From contig VCMS01000009.1 in NCBI GenBank assembly GCA_022539475.1, positions 198,043 through 262,042 on the forward strand: a DNA stretch of 64,000 nt, given 5' to 3'. This document shows positions 23,086 through 31,720 of this stretch, piece after piece. The notes under the pieces are model-generated. The model was not told the DNA's origin, did not search any database, and worked only from the letters and a program-made list of their open reading frames with translations. The stretch is from Gracilaria domingensis. Taxonomy: Eukaryota > Rhodophyta > Florideophyceae > Gracilariales > Gracilariaceae. A program made the translations under genes and the position numbers. Position 1 is the first letter of the stretch. Each line of letters opens with the position of its first letter.

Positions 23086-23760
23086 ATGAACAATTCTGCG
23101 TTTGTGAGCGTGTGCCCAGCGCAACGGGGGGTACAGCAACGGCGAAACAAACGAAATAGAAGAAACATTGTGCTGCCTTTGGCTCGAATGGGGAGTCGTA
23201 CACTGGGTGTTGATTATGGTTTGCGTCGAGTCGGTCTTGCGATCTCGATAGGAGTAGCCCCACGACCGCTACATCGCATTAACCATAGTAACAATCCACA
23301 AAGGGTCGCTGATGATGTTGCAAATGTCGCCAATCGAAACCTAGCGAAGGAGATAGTAGTAGGGATGCCGGTGGACATTAACGGAGATGAAAAGGAACAG
23401 GCTATCAAAACACGTCATTTCGTACAGGAATTAGTTCGTTCTGCGCCGTGGGCGAAGATAATGGTTCTGAATGAGACGTTCACCTCAAAAGATGCGAAGG
23501 AACGTCTCCATCAGTTGGGAATTACTGGAGACAACATTGGGGCTCTTCTCGATAGCGAATCAGCAGTTATGCTTCTGCAACGGCATTTTTCGGACAAAGA
23601 CGACTATAGAGCAGAAGTGGTGCACAAGCCAAATGCTGTGACCACTGATGGATATCAAAATGAGGCAAGGATGACTTTCGCAGGGTGGAAGAAACAGGCA
23701 ATGCAGCGAGCTGCACAGAGTGCTCACTTTGGAAAAAAAAGCAAGAAGAGGCGACCCTGA
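23086..23760 (+). CDS. yqgF: YqgF/RuvX-family nuclease, probably plastid-targeted
   Basis: The 224-residue protein is a YqgF/RuvX RNase H-fold nuclease; bacterial members act in rRNA 5'-end processing and were earlier proposed as Holliday junction resolvases. Residues 1-34 form a basic leader containing AFVSV that looks like a red-algal-style transit peptide. The catalytic domain starts with TLGVDYGLRRVGLAIS (Asp43), followed by VVGMPVDINGDE, NETFTSKDA (Glu130; usually DERLTT) and LLDSESAVMLLQRHF (Asp156). A basic tail ends KKSKKRRP. Bacterial proteins are near 140 residues, so both ends are extended. Met35 is an alternative start that would remove the leader. It is single-exon and stands alone. 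Confidence 0.9.
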   Translation: MNNSAFVSVCPAQRGVQQRRNKRNRRNIVLPLARMGSRTLGVDYGLRRVGLAISIGVAPRPLHRINHSNNPQRVADDVANVANRNLAKEIVVGMPVDINGDEKEQAIKTRHFVQELVRSAPWAKIMVLNETFTSKDAKERLHQLGITGDNIGALLDSESAVMLLQRHFSDKDDYRAEVVHKPNAVTTDGYQNEARMTFAGWKKQAMQRAAQSAHFGKKSKKRRP

Positions 23761-23849
23761 ACTGCTATGCCCGAGAGTACATTAGAAACTGAACTAGGCC
23801 GAAAGCCATAGGCTTGAAGCAGATATTTTACGTCGTAACACGATATTGT

Positions 23850-23870
23850 GGGAGAGGGGGGGAGGGGGGG
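23850..23870 (+). other. Possible G-quadruplex tract
   Basis: A run of G3, G1, G7 and G7 separated by single A residues lies 90 bp after the yqgF stop. The two G7 runs plus G3 could supply four G-tracts. Whether it forms in vivo, or acts in 3'-end formation, cannot be read from sequence. Confidence 0.4.
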
Positions 23871-24389
23871 TGATATCATGCGTCTGGTTTGCCTCCCTTA
23901 CGCTTCACCATAGCGCCTTCGGCTCCTCAACGCTTTGCATGCGATACTGCATCTATGCGGACAGTTAGAGTCTCGTAATAGCTCAGTAGGCTTTCGTCAT
24001 GCCCTCATCAACATGTAGATCTTTCGTGTTTCGCAGCTGCGCGCACATAAAGGGATAATGCCTGGACATACCGGGAACAAAGAATCTCAGATTGTGGATT
24101 GAGCGAATCTCTTTATGCAACGATGTGCAGCTCACTAAACGCTGACGTGCTTTTCGTGCGGGCCATGAGAGGGGGTCATGTCAAAGACGAAGTCCAGATC
24201 ACGTGCCTCGTGGGATGAACGTGATGAAATAATAAACTTACGCGATTTGGTTGAAAGCCTCGAACTCTTCATCGCGATCAGAGCTCATACCACGCGCATA
24301 ATTGATGGCACTTTCCCCCGTCCCAACCTGTGGTGAATCGGTCAAAACTCACAGAATCAACGGACAGAACGCCAAGTAATTAGATACCT

Positions 24390-24830
24390 CTAGCGGTCAT
24401 GACGTATGCACCGATCACGCAATTGTGCGGAATGAACACCGCCAAAGCGGATTTCAAGAAATCCAGCTGTTAGTTGCGGAGCGGAGAATCTGTCACAATT
24501 ATGGGCAATGGGGACTCTGAGTGTCATAGTCGGGCCAGAAAAGGGGCCCAGAAACAAGACGTTGGAGATAAACGAAGGCCACCATCTCGACAAAGCGGTG
24601 TGGTGAACAGCCTTGCACCATTTGTTACAAGGTGGTGATGTGAAGCACCCGTGTCGCAGGCAAGCGTTTGATACTGCCACTGCTGTGGACCAGTTGACGA
24701 TACCAAGGACTACGTAGCTCTTTCGAGAAACTCATTTTGAGTTTTATGGAGCGTGACCAGTACCTTTGTATTTGACGACGATGACTTTCAGCAAAAGCCG
24801 TTGTCCCCAAGAGGGTGATGCACGTTGTTT
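24390..24830 (-). mobile_element. Possible small relic of a Ty1/copia-like protease region
   Basis: A minus-strand frame contains ACDTGASHHHLVTN, like the active-site region of copia-type proteases (D-[ST]-G-A-[ST]-H). The surrounding frames are short and the remainder of a retroelement is not visible. If real, it is an old broken fragment. A chance match is possible. Confidence 0.25.
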
Positions 24831-25027
24831 GTTGTTTGAGTGAAATGCGTATAATAGATAAAAGGAGCGTTCAAAAAGATTTTGCTAACACCTGGGTGAC
24901 TTCCGCGGCTCGGCCAGTGTCATATCAGTGCGCTGTAGAGGGAGATGCCGTTCATCAAAATTCATCCATTGCACGGACAGAAATACAAGCGTATGAAAGT
25001 GAGTAGCATGACAGGGGCAGCGGGCGG

Positions 25028-25906
25028 CTACAAGCTTGGGTCATTTACGATATTGTTGATATTGCGCATTAGCTCAGCCGCGGAGCGAATGGGTGGAGTG
25101 GACACGGCAGGCATCATGTCATCGAACATATGCGGCGGATTGGAGTTGATGGTAGAAACTGGCTGCGCGATATGTGCGTGTGACGTGTGTTGCGAAGGTA
25201 ATTGTTCCTGCGACTGTACATAAGAGGCAGGGGCTGACGAAAGCTGGAAGCTAGGTTGGGTGAGTTCATCGGAAGGCTCAGTGATAAGTGCGTGTGAGGA
25301 TTGATGTGGGTGGGGTTGAGGCTGTTGTTCCAGCGATTGCAGATAGGATGTAGCGGCTGAGGACAGCTGATAGCTGGGTTGGGTGACCTCATCAGCAGCC
25401 TCGGCGATGAGATCCCATGCCTTTTTAACGCTATCCTTCAGATTGTCCGCGGTTCGCTTTCGGGAGGCGGTTTGGTTGTCGAGCAAGGTCTTGAGGTCGA
25501 TGGCAGCCTGTGCCGGTCGCATAGTGTTGATGAGGTGTTGCATGTTAACAAAAGTATGTTCGATGTGTTCGATGATTTCTTTGTGCGGCTGCACAGGGGA
25601 CTCCTGTGTGATGGGGTGACACAGTTGGTCGACAAGCTTCAAGAAAAGCTGCAGCAAGGAGGCGTTTAGCTTTCGAAGCTCGTGGCAGGGCGGCGCAGCG
25701 GCGTCGTACAGGCGTTTTCTGCCAGCTTGTTCCAGGGAAGGTAGAATATGCTCAGTGGAGCAGAGGCGGCCAAACATGTGGTACGAGTCATTGGACGAAG
25801 GTAAGGGCGGCGGGTGCATGGCGTGTGGCGCGATGGATTGGTAGTAGCGACGGGGGGGGAGGGGGAACTGCGACACCTGCTGCGGCTTGGCGGCGGGCTG
25901 GGACAT
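25028..25906 (-). CDS. MED7: Mediator complex subunit 7 (MED7)
   Basis: This is a middle-module subunit of the Mediator coactivator of RNA polymerase II, in the nucleus. The 292-residue product starts MSQPAAKPQQ and has the N-terminal FPLPPRRYY motif of MED7 (about 14-22), then LRKLNASLLQLFLKLVDQL (78-95), an EIIEHIEHTFVNMQHLIN segment (110-127) and MRPAQAAIDLKTLLDNQ (129-145), which match the conserved helical core. The C-terminus (about 171-247) is a tandem duplication of a Gln/Ser/His-rich unit sharing TQPS-[YF]-QLSSA and SY-[LV]-QS; this is not part of the usual family. The frame stays open 46 codons upstream, but that stretch is Pro/Arg-rich and lies in the GC-rich promoter region, so Met at 25906 is chosen. 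No intron is visible. Confidence 0.85.
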   Translation of the reverse strand: MSQPAAKPQQVSQFPLPPRRYYQSIAPHAMHPPPLPSSNDSYHMFGRLCSTEHILPSLEQAGRKRLYDAAAPPCHELRKLNASLLQLFLKLVDQLCHPITQESPVQPHKEIIEHIEHTFVNMQHLINTMRPAQAAIDLKTLLDNQTASRKRTADNLKDSVKKAWDLIAEAADEVTQPSYQLSSAATSYLQSLEQQPQPHPHQSSHALITEPSDELTQPSFQLSSAPASYVQSQEQLPSQHTSHAHIAQPVSTINSNPPHMFDDMMPAVSTPPIRSAAELMRNINNIVNDPSL

Positions 25907-28232
25907 GGAGAATGAGACGCTGGGAAGGCGAGGCACGGAGGGCGGTTGCAGGGCGGCAGTGCGCGCGTGAGGAGGGAGAGGCGCGGGGCGGTGCAGAGCG
26001 GGTGAGCAAACGTTGGCAGCGCGCGCCGACGGACGCGTTCGCACGAGCGAGACGGACTGACAACAGACACCGCAGGCGTGCGGCGGCGGCGCGCGGGCGT
26101 AGAAAATGCGATATTTTGCAAAATAAATGAGCTAAAAGTGGACTGCGGCCTGCCAAAATATCTACGTGGTACGTGCGAACATCGCTTCTGTCCGGATCGA
26201 TACCCGGCGGCGAACGCGTGGCGGGGCTTGCGCAAGCCACCGCGGGCACAGCGTGGCGCACGGCGAGGGATCGCGCGGTAGCCCTCCCTCTACCGTCCGA
26301 TACGCACTAATGGCGTGCTCAGCGTCGGCGCGGCAAGATATTTTGGGTGTCACGGCGTCCTTTGAGCAGATATTTCTGCGCTTTCTGTCGGTTGAGATTG
26401 CGAAAAGTCACGCCGCGCGCGGCGCGTCTGGTGCCTTGCGGCACCGCTGTGCCCATGCGTGCACGTGACGGCGCCCATCGCCGGTTCGGTACGCGAAGCG
26501 GTGCCGCGCGCCCAACGTTGTTGTCCGTCTGTCGCCGCCGCGGGACAGACGGACAGGCGCCGCGGGTGTTCACTGCGCGTCATGCGCGCTCACGTGATTT
26601 GCGACGTTTCACACCACCCGTTTGCGTCATGCGTAAGCTACGCCTCTCCACACACCCAACAGTCGCGGCTGCGCCACCGCCCACCTGACGCAAAACGCCG
26701 CCTCAGCCACATTTAATGCTGCACCCTGAAACTTATACGTTCCGCGCGTCCCGCCGTCCCCTCCGCACAGCGAGCGGCGACGCGAATGATGCAAATTTCG
26801 TCTTCATCCTGTTCACCGGTTCTGCCCAGCAACCTTATTGTTTGTTCATTCCATCCGGGAACAGTCCGCTCCGCTTTTGGTTGCAAAGCACGTCACAGCG
26901 CGCGCCCAGCCTTTTGCTTATCCCATGCACCATGCGCCCCCACAACTTCCGTCCTCTCGTCATTCAGCTCCTCTCCCGTTCTCGCCGTGATGATATATAT
27001 TGTCTTGTTGTCCACCATTTTCGAGTGCCCACAAACGCCACCGAAAGCAATATAACACTTATTCCCCACGGAGCACAGGCAATGCACAGTGCGCCTCACC
27101 CGCGACGGAAAGACTCAAAACTCGTCACTCGCTTCAGCCCAGAATCAATGACGCAACCACCAAGGTTACAACGCCCACAGTGCTTACTTCACTTCCACCT
27201 ACTTCACAGCTCTATTCATTATGTGCCAAAACAGCTCCACTACTGCGCAAGATAAACTATAGCTGCAAATCGCGGCCAACTACCGTCATACAAGCGGAAA
27301 GCACCTTGTAGCACTGGCGCGCAGAGGTTCTAAATCCACCCAGAGTAAACGACCCAAATTACGTCTAGAGCCATCTGCTCAGTGAGCGCAGTTTCAGGGA
27401 GCACGTACACAGCCAGCAAGTGGAGTCGCGCATACATCTTTACACCATCACGTGCGCCCGGCACGTGCCGCCACAGAAAGCGCCCACAGATCGATGCGCC
27501 GTCGAAGTGTTTGTGCTCATCGCACCGGTGCCGATTGTCTGTCTGCTCAACGTGGTATTCCTTCGTCCGATTCTACCTGCGGCCCGATGCTGATGCAAAC
27601 TCCGTCATAGCATTCCGTTCGTTTTCTGCCATAGAGCTGTTTTGTGTATCTTCCGCAGGGTTTGCGGTGATTCGCTTTGGCAATCGATTCGCCGCCGATT
27701 AGTTATATTGCGAGCATTACTTGTACACCGAGACCATCATGCTTTTGCGCTTTTCCTTTATCCATTGATGATGGAGCTCACAAGAAAACCTTGTCTCCTT
27801 CGATCCACATCCAAGTTCTCATTTCCGATTTACAACTAAATTCTAGTACCCTTTGAAAGTACCTGGCGATGGAAGCCTCCACATTATCTTGTCCCAGCAA
27901 AAAATGAGACGCAAGGCAATGAGTTACAAGTGAGATTATTTCTTTCAATGTCTTTTTGCGCTTTCATAGAATGATAGAAATTCTTGTAGAAGATACGGCA
28001 CGCTTTGAGATTAAATAAAAAACAAACCGAAAGAGTATAGTAAAGTGACATTTAATTCGATTGTAATATAGCATGCATAAACTTTTCTGAATGCGTTCTA
28101 TTTGTACAGGTACTGGAGTGTTAGACACGAGTAAGTGCAGTACGTAGTATACTGTGGGAGGGGGTCTGATCCTTGGACCAGCCTCAATTGGAAAGAGGGG
28201 AGGTGTTGTTTCGGGGAAAAGTTGTTGTGAAG
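25907..28232. other. Long intergenic stretch upstream of MED7, GC-rich at its start
   Basis: From 25907 to about 26700 the sequence is very GC-rich with many CGCG words, probably the MED7 promoter island. From 26.7 to 27.3 kb the plus strand is pyrimidine-rich with several overlapping open frames of biased composition. I see no convincing gene. The last part is the 3' side of the zinc-finger gene. Confidence 0.4.
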
Positions 28233-29300
28233 TTACAAACACAAAGAAGTTAAGTTCACTGGGTATTCGATCCCGAGCGACTGAACGTTCCCAGTCTGCG
28301 AAGGAGCTAAGGTGGGAGTTGCCATTGCGGGATTGTACATCATATCCACTGACGCGGAGCTCAGACCGACACCGTTGTAATTTGTATCACCCATACCGAG
28401 TAAATCGGCATCTTTAGCTTGGAATCCCATGCTGAAATCACCAAAGGGATCATCAAGATGCAGCTCGCTCTTCCACAAATTTTCAGTAAGATCCGAAATC
28501 GGAACTTCTGTGTTCGGAACCGCGTCAACTCTTGGGGAGCTAAAAGTAAACGAAAGCACATCAGTTTCATCGGAGGACTCACTGAGTACCGAGCTCGTTC
28601 GAATATCCATAGAAAGGTTCTGTTCCACCTCATTGGAGAACAAGGCTCGTGACGTGTTAGGCTTGGTTTGTGGGTAATGTACTGAACTGTTCTCATGGTC
28701 AAGTAGATGAGAGAATCGAACGAATGTGGCATTACATGCAGGATACGAGCAAAAATATCGACGACCCTCCGGAGTGTGCTGTGTCCATGCGGTGGACTCG
28801 AGAGCTGTGGATTGATTAATAGCGGTGGGTGAAGGTTGAGGTCTGGGAGACGAGGGCCTCAGGGTCCCCTCTGACATAGGCAACAAGGTAGAAGAAGATG
28901 AATTGATTACATGTTTTTCCACTGATGGGTCCGACAGAAGGGGTGTACCGCTGGCTGTTGCAGAAGACACTGATGATGCAGCCAAATTTTCGAGTTCTAA
29001 GTTGCTATGTTGCTGGTGAACCTTGATGTGCGGCTTGAGAGATGACTTCCATCGGAAACGCTTGGTACAGCCAGGAAATTCACAGGGATAGGGAAGAACT
29101 CCGCTGTGAACACGGGAATGAGCCTTAAGGTTTGATCGCTTGCTGAACATCTTGCCACAACTTGGATGCGGACAACGACACGGTTGAAGCGATTTGCTTT
29201 TTGGGCGAGGAGCTTTGGTGAGGGTGACTGTAGGCGGGATTGAGATTTCCGCTGCAGACGTGGGAATCGGATTCATTCTGATGCTCAAAGGCGAAAACAC
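28233..29300 (-). CDS. C2H2 zinc-finger protein, probable transcription factor
   Basis: The 355-residue protein has two tandem C2H2 fingers near the N-terminus: C43-C48-H61-H65 (FSKRSNLKAHSRVH) and C73-C78-H91-H95 (FRWKSSLKPHIKVH). They are joined by SGVLPYP, close to the canonical linker. A separate, longer-spaced finger lies at C184-C189-H202-H208 (YFCSYPACNATF). The basic segment PRPKSKS before finger 1 could be a nuclear localisation signal. The rest is Ser/Thr/Pro-rich and acidic towards the C-terminus, as in activation regions. Paired fingers suggest sequence-specific DNA binding in the nucleus; no specific orthologue is recognised. Met1 (29300) and Met9 (29276) are both possible starts. 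No intron is visible. Confidence 0.82.
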   Translation of the reverse strand: MFSPLSIRMNPIPTSAAEISIPPTVTLTKAPRPKSKSLQPCRCPHPSCGKMFSKRSNLKAHSRVHSGVLPYPCEFPGCTKRFRWKSSLKPHIKVHQQHSNLELENLAASSVSSATASGTPLLSDPSVEKHVINSSSSTLLPMSEGTLRPSSPRPQPSPTAINQSTALESTAWTQHTPEGRRYFCSYPACNATFVRFSHLLDHENSSVHYPQTKPNTSRALFSNEVEQNLSMDIRTSSVLSESSDETDVLSFTFSSPRVDAVPNTEVPISDLTENLWKSELHLDDPFGDFSMGFQAKDADLLGMGDTNYNGVGLSSASVDMMYNPAMATPTLAPSQTGNVQSLGIEYPVNLTSLCL

Positions 29301-30648
29301 GGCGAGAAAGGAATAATTGTACAGCGATAAATGAAACAGAGTTAGATTGAGTACAGGGAAGGCAGCAAGGGCTAGTAGGGGAGTGCCAAAAAGGGAAGCG
29401 GACAGTTTCGCGGGGGGTTGTGAGCTTTTAGAGGGCGAGCTTGGAGCTGGGTCGGGATAGTGGAGTGAGACGCTGGTGGCGGCGGCTCTTTTAAGCGCAG
29501 ACGATAGCGCGATTCGATCCAGTGCACTGATGACGGCATCGGAGCTGCGTGACTAACAAGTGTTGGGTAACCACTGCGCACCGGTGCGTAATCGCGTGTA
29601 CAACACGTGCCGAAAGGCCACCCAGCTGCCAGCGCACTGAGATGGCCCGTACGCAAATGGCGCAGACGGGCGTAGCATAAGAGGCCGTCCGTCTTTGCGG
29701 AAACATTGTGAAAACAAAGCTTGGAGCTGCAGATGTTTACCCGGGCGCATTGACGTCATGGGCGAAGGCTGAGAGCGAGTTATGATCAGTGCTATAAGAA
29801 GCTGGGCCTTGGAAAAAGCGTGGGAGGGCGGGGTTCTATAAGCCACCCGTGCTGCACTCGGGTCCATGCATTGCGGGTTGGACGAGGTATTTTTGCGGCC
29901 AAGCGGCGCCTCTGTTGGTTGGCAATCAATTGGTTTTGATGGTTTGGTGGGTTTCGATGGTGGCGGAAAGGAGGTTCGTTGCGATCGTAGTGGGGTACGG
30001 GGGGCTTTTTTTGGCTGCTGGCAGCGGTTTGATATGCGCTGAGCCGCGGGCTTACGCAATGCACCACGAGAATTGTTCTCCATGTGACTTTTTATCAATC
30101 GAGGGTTGTGGTAGAAGGTGGGATGGACATGCCTCAGGCCTTTCGTCAGCAGATCATCGTTTGCGAATGGCACACGGAGGCGGGTGGCGGATGGCGGGTG
30201 GCGGGTGTGCGCATGTAATGGCGGTGGCAGCGGAAGCGATGGTGAGGGACGTACACGTTGTGAGCGACGCGAACTGATAGGAGAAGCTGGTTTACCGTAG
30301 GTTGGAGACGCGTGGGTGCGGACCGGATGGAGAGGGTGGGCAAAGGAGTAGTTCTGCCTGTTTGCGATTGCGTCAGTCGCGCGTACCGACGAAGACGGCA
30401 ACGGTGAGGGACTGTGCACGGGACAGACGCCTTTGCGTTTGGGGATGTAAGAGCAGCAAAGTGAATGATTCGCGATCAATATCATGTCCTGAAGATCATC
30501 ATACGTTGCTGAAGATCAACACGGTGGATATAGTGGTGCACTGTTTCGGGGCGGTACGATGGGGCAAGCGGAAGGATGCATATGTGGTGCTTGCGGCGTT
30601 GGCGTGGCAATTGAAGTACGCTACAAAACGCCGTACCGGCGAGCAAGA
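29301..30648. other. Intergenic, upstream of the zinc-finger gene
   Basis: GC-rich sequence with a long but compositionally biased minus frame (29553-30485, Pro/Ser/Arg/His-rich) that I do not accept as a gene. It probably holds the zinc-finger gene promoter and long 5' leader. Confidence 0.35.
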
Positions 30649-30722
30649 GCCTCCATAGCTCAGTCGGTTAGAGCATGGTGCTAATAACGCCAGGGTCGCA
30701 GGTTCGAGCCCTGCTGGGGGTA
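30649..30722 (+). tRNA. tRNA-Ile (anticodon AAU)
   Basis: The 74-nt sequence folds as a cloverleaf. The acceptor stem pairs GCCTCCA with TGGGGGT (including two G-T pairs), with discriminator A at 30722. The D-arm carries the A box TAGCTCAGTCGG, the anticodon loop CTAATAA has AAT at 30683-30685, and the T-arm GCAGGTTCGAGCCCTGC carries the B box. There is no intron and no encoded CCA. The AAU anticodon, read as IAU, is the usual eukaryotic nuclear isoleucine tRNA. It stands alone between the zinc-finger gene and a repeat-rich stretch. Confidence 0.96.
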
Positions 30723-30728
30723 AAGCCA

Positions 30729-30736
30729 TTTTTTTT
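30729..30736 (+). terminator. RNA polymerase III terminator of tRNA-Ile
   Basis: A run of eight T residues begins six bases after the tRNA end, the expected pol III stop signal. Confidence 0.85.
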
Positions 30737-30794
30737 CCCAAATTGCTTTCCTTCAGTGACCGGCTTGGCTCCAAAGTTTTGGTTTATAACGTGT

Positions 30795-31165
30795 ACACGT
30801 ACCAACGATACCGACGGTACTGTAGTTTGCGAGGTCTCTCAGTGACAGTCTCCCTCAGAGGCGCCCGAAGTGGGCGCTCCGCCTGCCTGCTGATGCCAGC
30901 ATCAGAGTTCTCTCTCACAAGCTTGCTTGGAAAAAAAGAGTCTAAACTCGCCAGCGTGCCGTCCCATCTTGCCGCGTCTCATCACAACTTGTAAGCACAC
31001 ATCAAGATCACAGCACCTCATCGTGATGACGACGCCAGCTCGGCGTCCACAGCACCGGTACCGTCGGTACCAAACGTTCCTGTACCAATGGTACCAATGG
31101 TACCAAAGGTACAGTACCGCTGGTGCAAACTGACCGCTTGTACAAACTGACAGCTTGTACACGGC
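30795..31165. repeat. Cluster of GGTACC-type short repeats
   Basis: The stretch contains repeated ACCG(A/T)CGGTAC words, three tandem 9-bp units GTACCAATG/GTACCAAAG at 31082-31108, and two copies of a 16-17-bp unit CAAACTGAC-GCTTGTA near 31125-31158. The motif recurs at about 34366 (CGGTACCTGATA) and 34501 (TACCGACGGTACTTGATA), on the other side of the leucine-rich gene. It is not coding. Repeated sites for one DNA-binding factor, or a minisatellite, are both possible. Confidence 0.55.
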
Positions 31166-31301
31166 GTACGGCTAGATCACGTGTGTGCAGTTCACAACGT
31201 GAACGCACGTACAAAACCTGTACAGAACAGATCGGGCGAAGAGCAATCCTTTCCCTGTGCTCCGCTCCTCCGTCACCCTCACGACGCCTGGTCTGTTCAC
31301 G

Positions 31302-31344
31302 CTCACTCAGGGTGCGGAACAGACTGTTCCGCACCCTGAGTGAG
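31302..31344. repeat. Perfect 21-bp inverted repeat with 1-bp centre
   Basis: CTCACTCAGGGTGCGGAACAG is followed by one A and then its exact reverse complement, ending at 31344. It lies between the GGTACC repeat cluster and the 3' end of the leucine-rich gene, outside any accepted gene. It would form a strong hairpin or cruciform. No matching copy is seen elsewhere in the window. Confidence 0.9.
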
Positions 31345-31720
31345 TGCTGGCGGGTCGATCTCATCATCATCCCCGCACTTCCCGAGCCTCGTCGCCACCG
31401 CCATTCACGAAGCTTTTGGTCTTTGGCCCGCCATTCTGGCGACGTTTTTCATTCGGAAGGGTGTGCCACTTCGTGGCACCATGCCCCTTCCACTGCTTGC
31501 CCTTTTAGCGCCCACAGACTGCAGCTGCGTAGCTCTCTAGGCCCCCTATGCGCGGTTAGGTCTTCATCGCTGCGTTCTACCGCACAGAGAGCAGCGCACC
31601 GCGTAGATCGGGGTAGAAATACAACTGCTAGCTTGTTGATCGGGCGGCGTCTCCGTCATCGTTGGCAGGAAGTTTGAAGGTCAAATCAGTTATCTACGTG
31701 AACTACCTACAGCATTGGTA

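Noticed and set aside
26716-27255. 179-codon plus frame
   Set aside because: Pyrimidine-rich DNA with several overlapping frames; no motif.
29553-30485. 310-codon minus frame upstream of the zinc-finger gene
   Set aside because: Strongly biased Pro/Ser/Arg/His composition in GC-rich DNA and no motif; likely promoter and leader sequence.
30499-30774. Minus-strand frame of 91 codons with PPAGLEPATLALLAPCSNRL
   Set aside because: This is the well-known false protein read from the antisense strand of a tRNA gene; the tRNA-Ile at 30649-30722 explains it.
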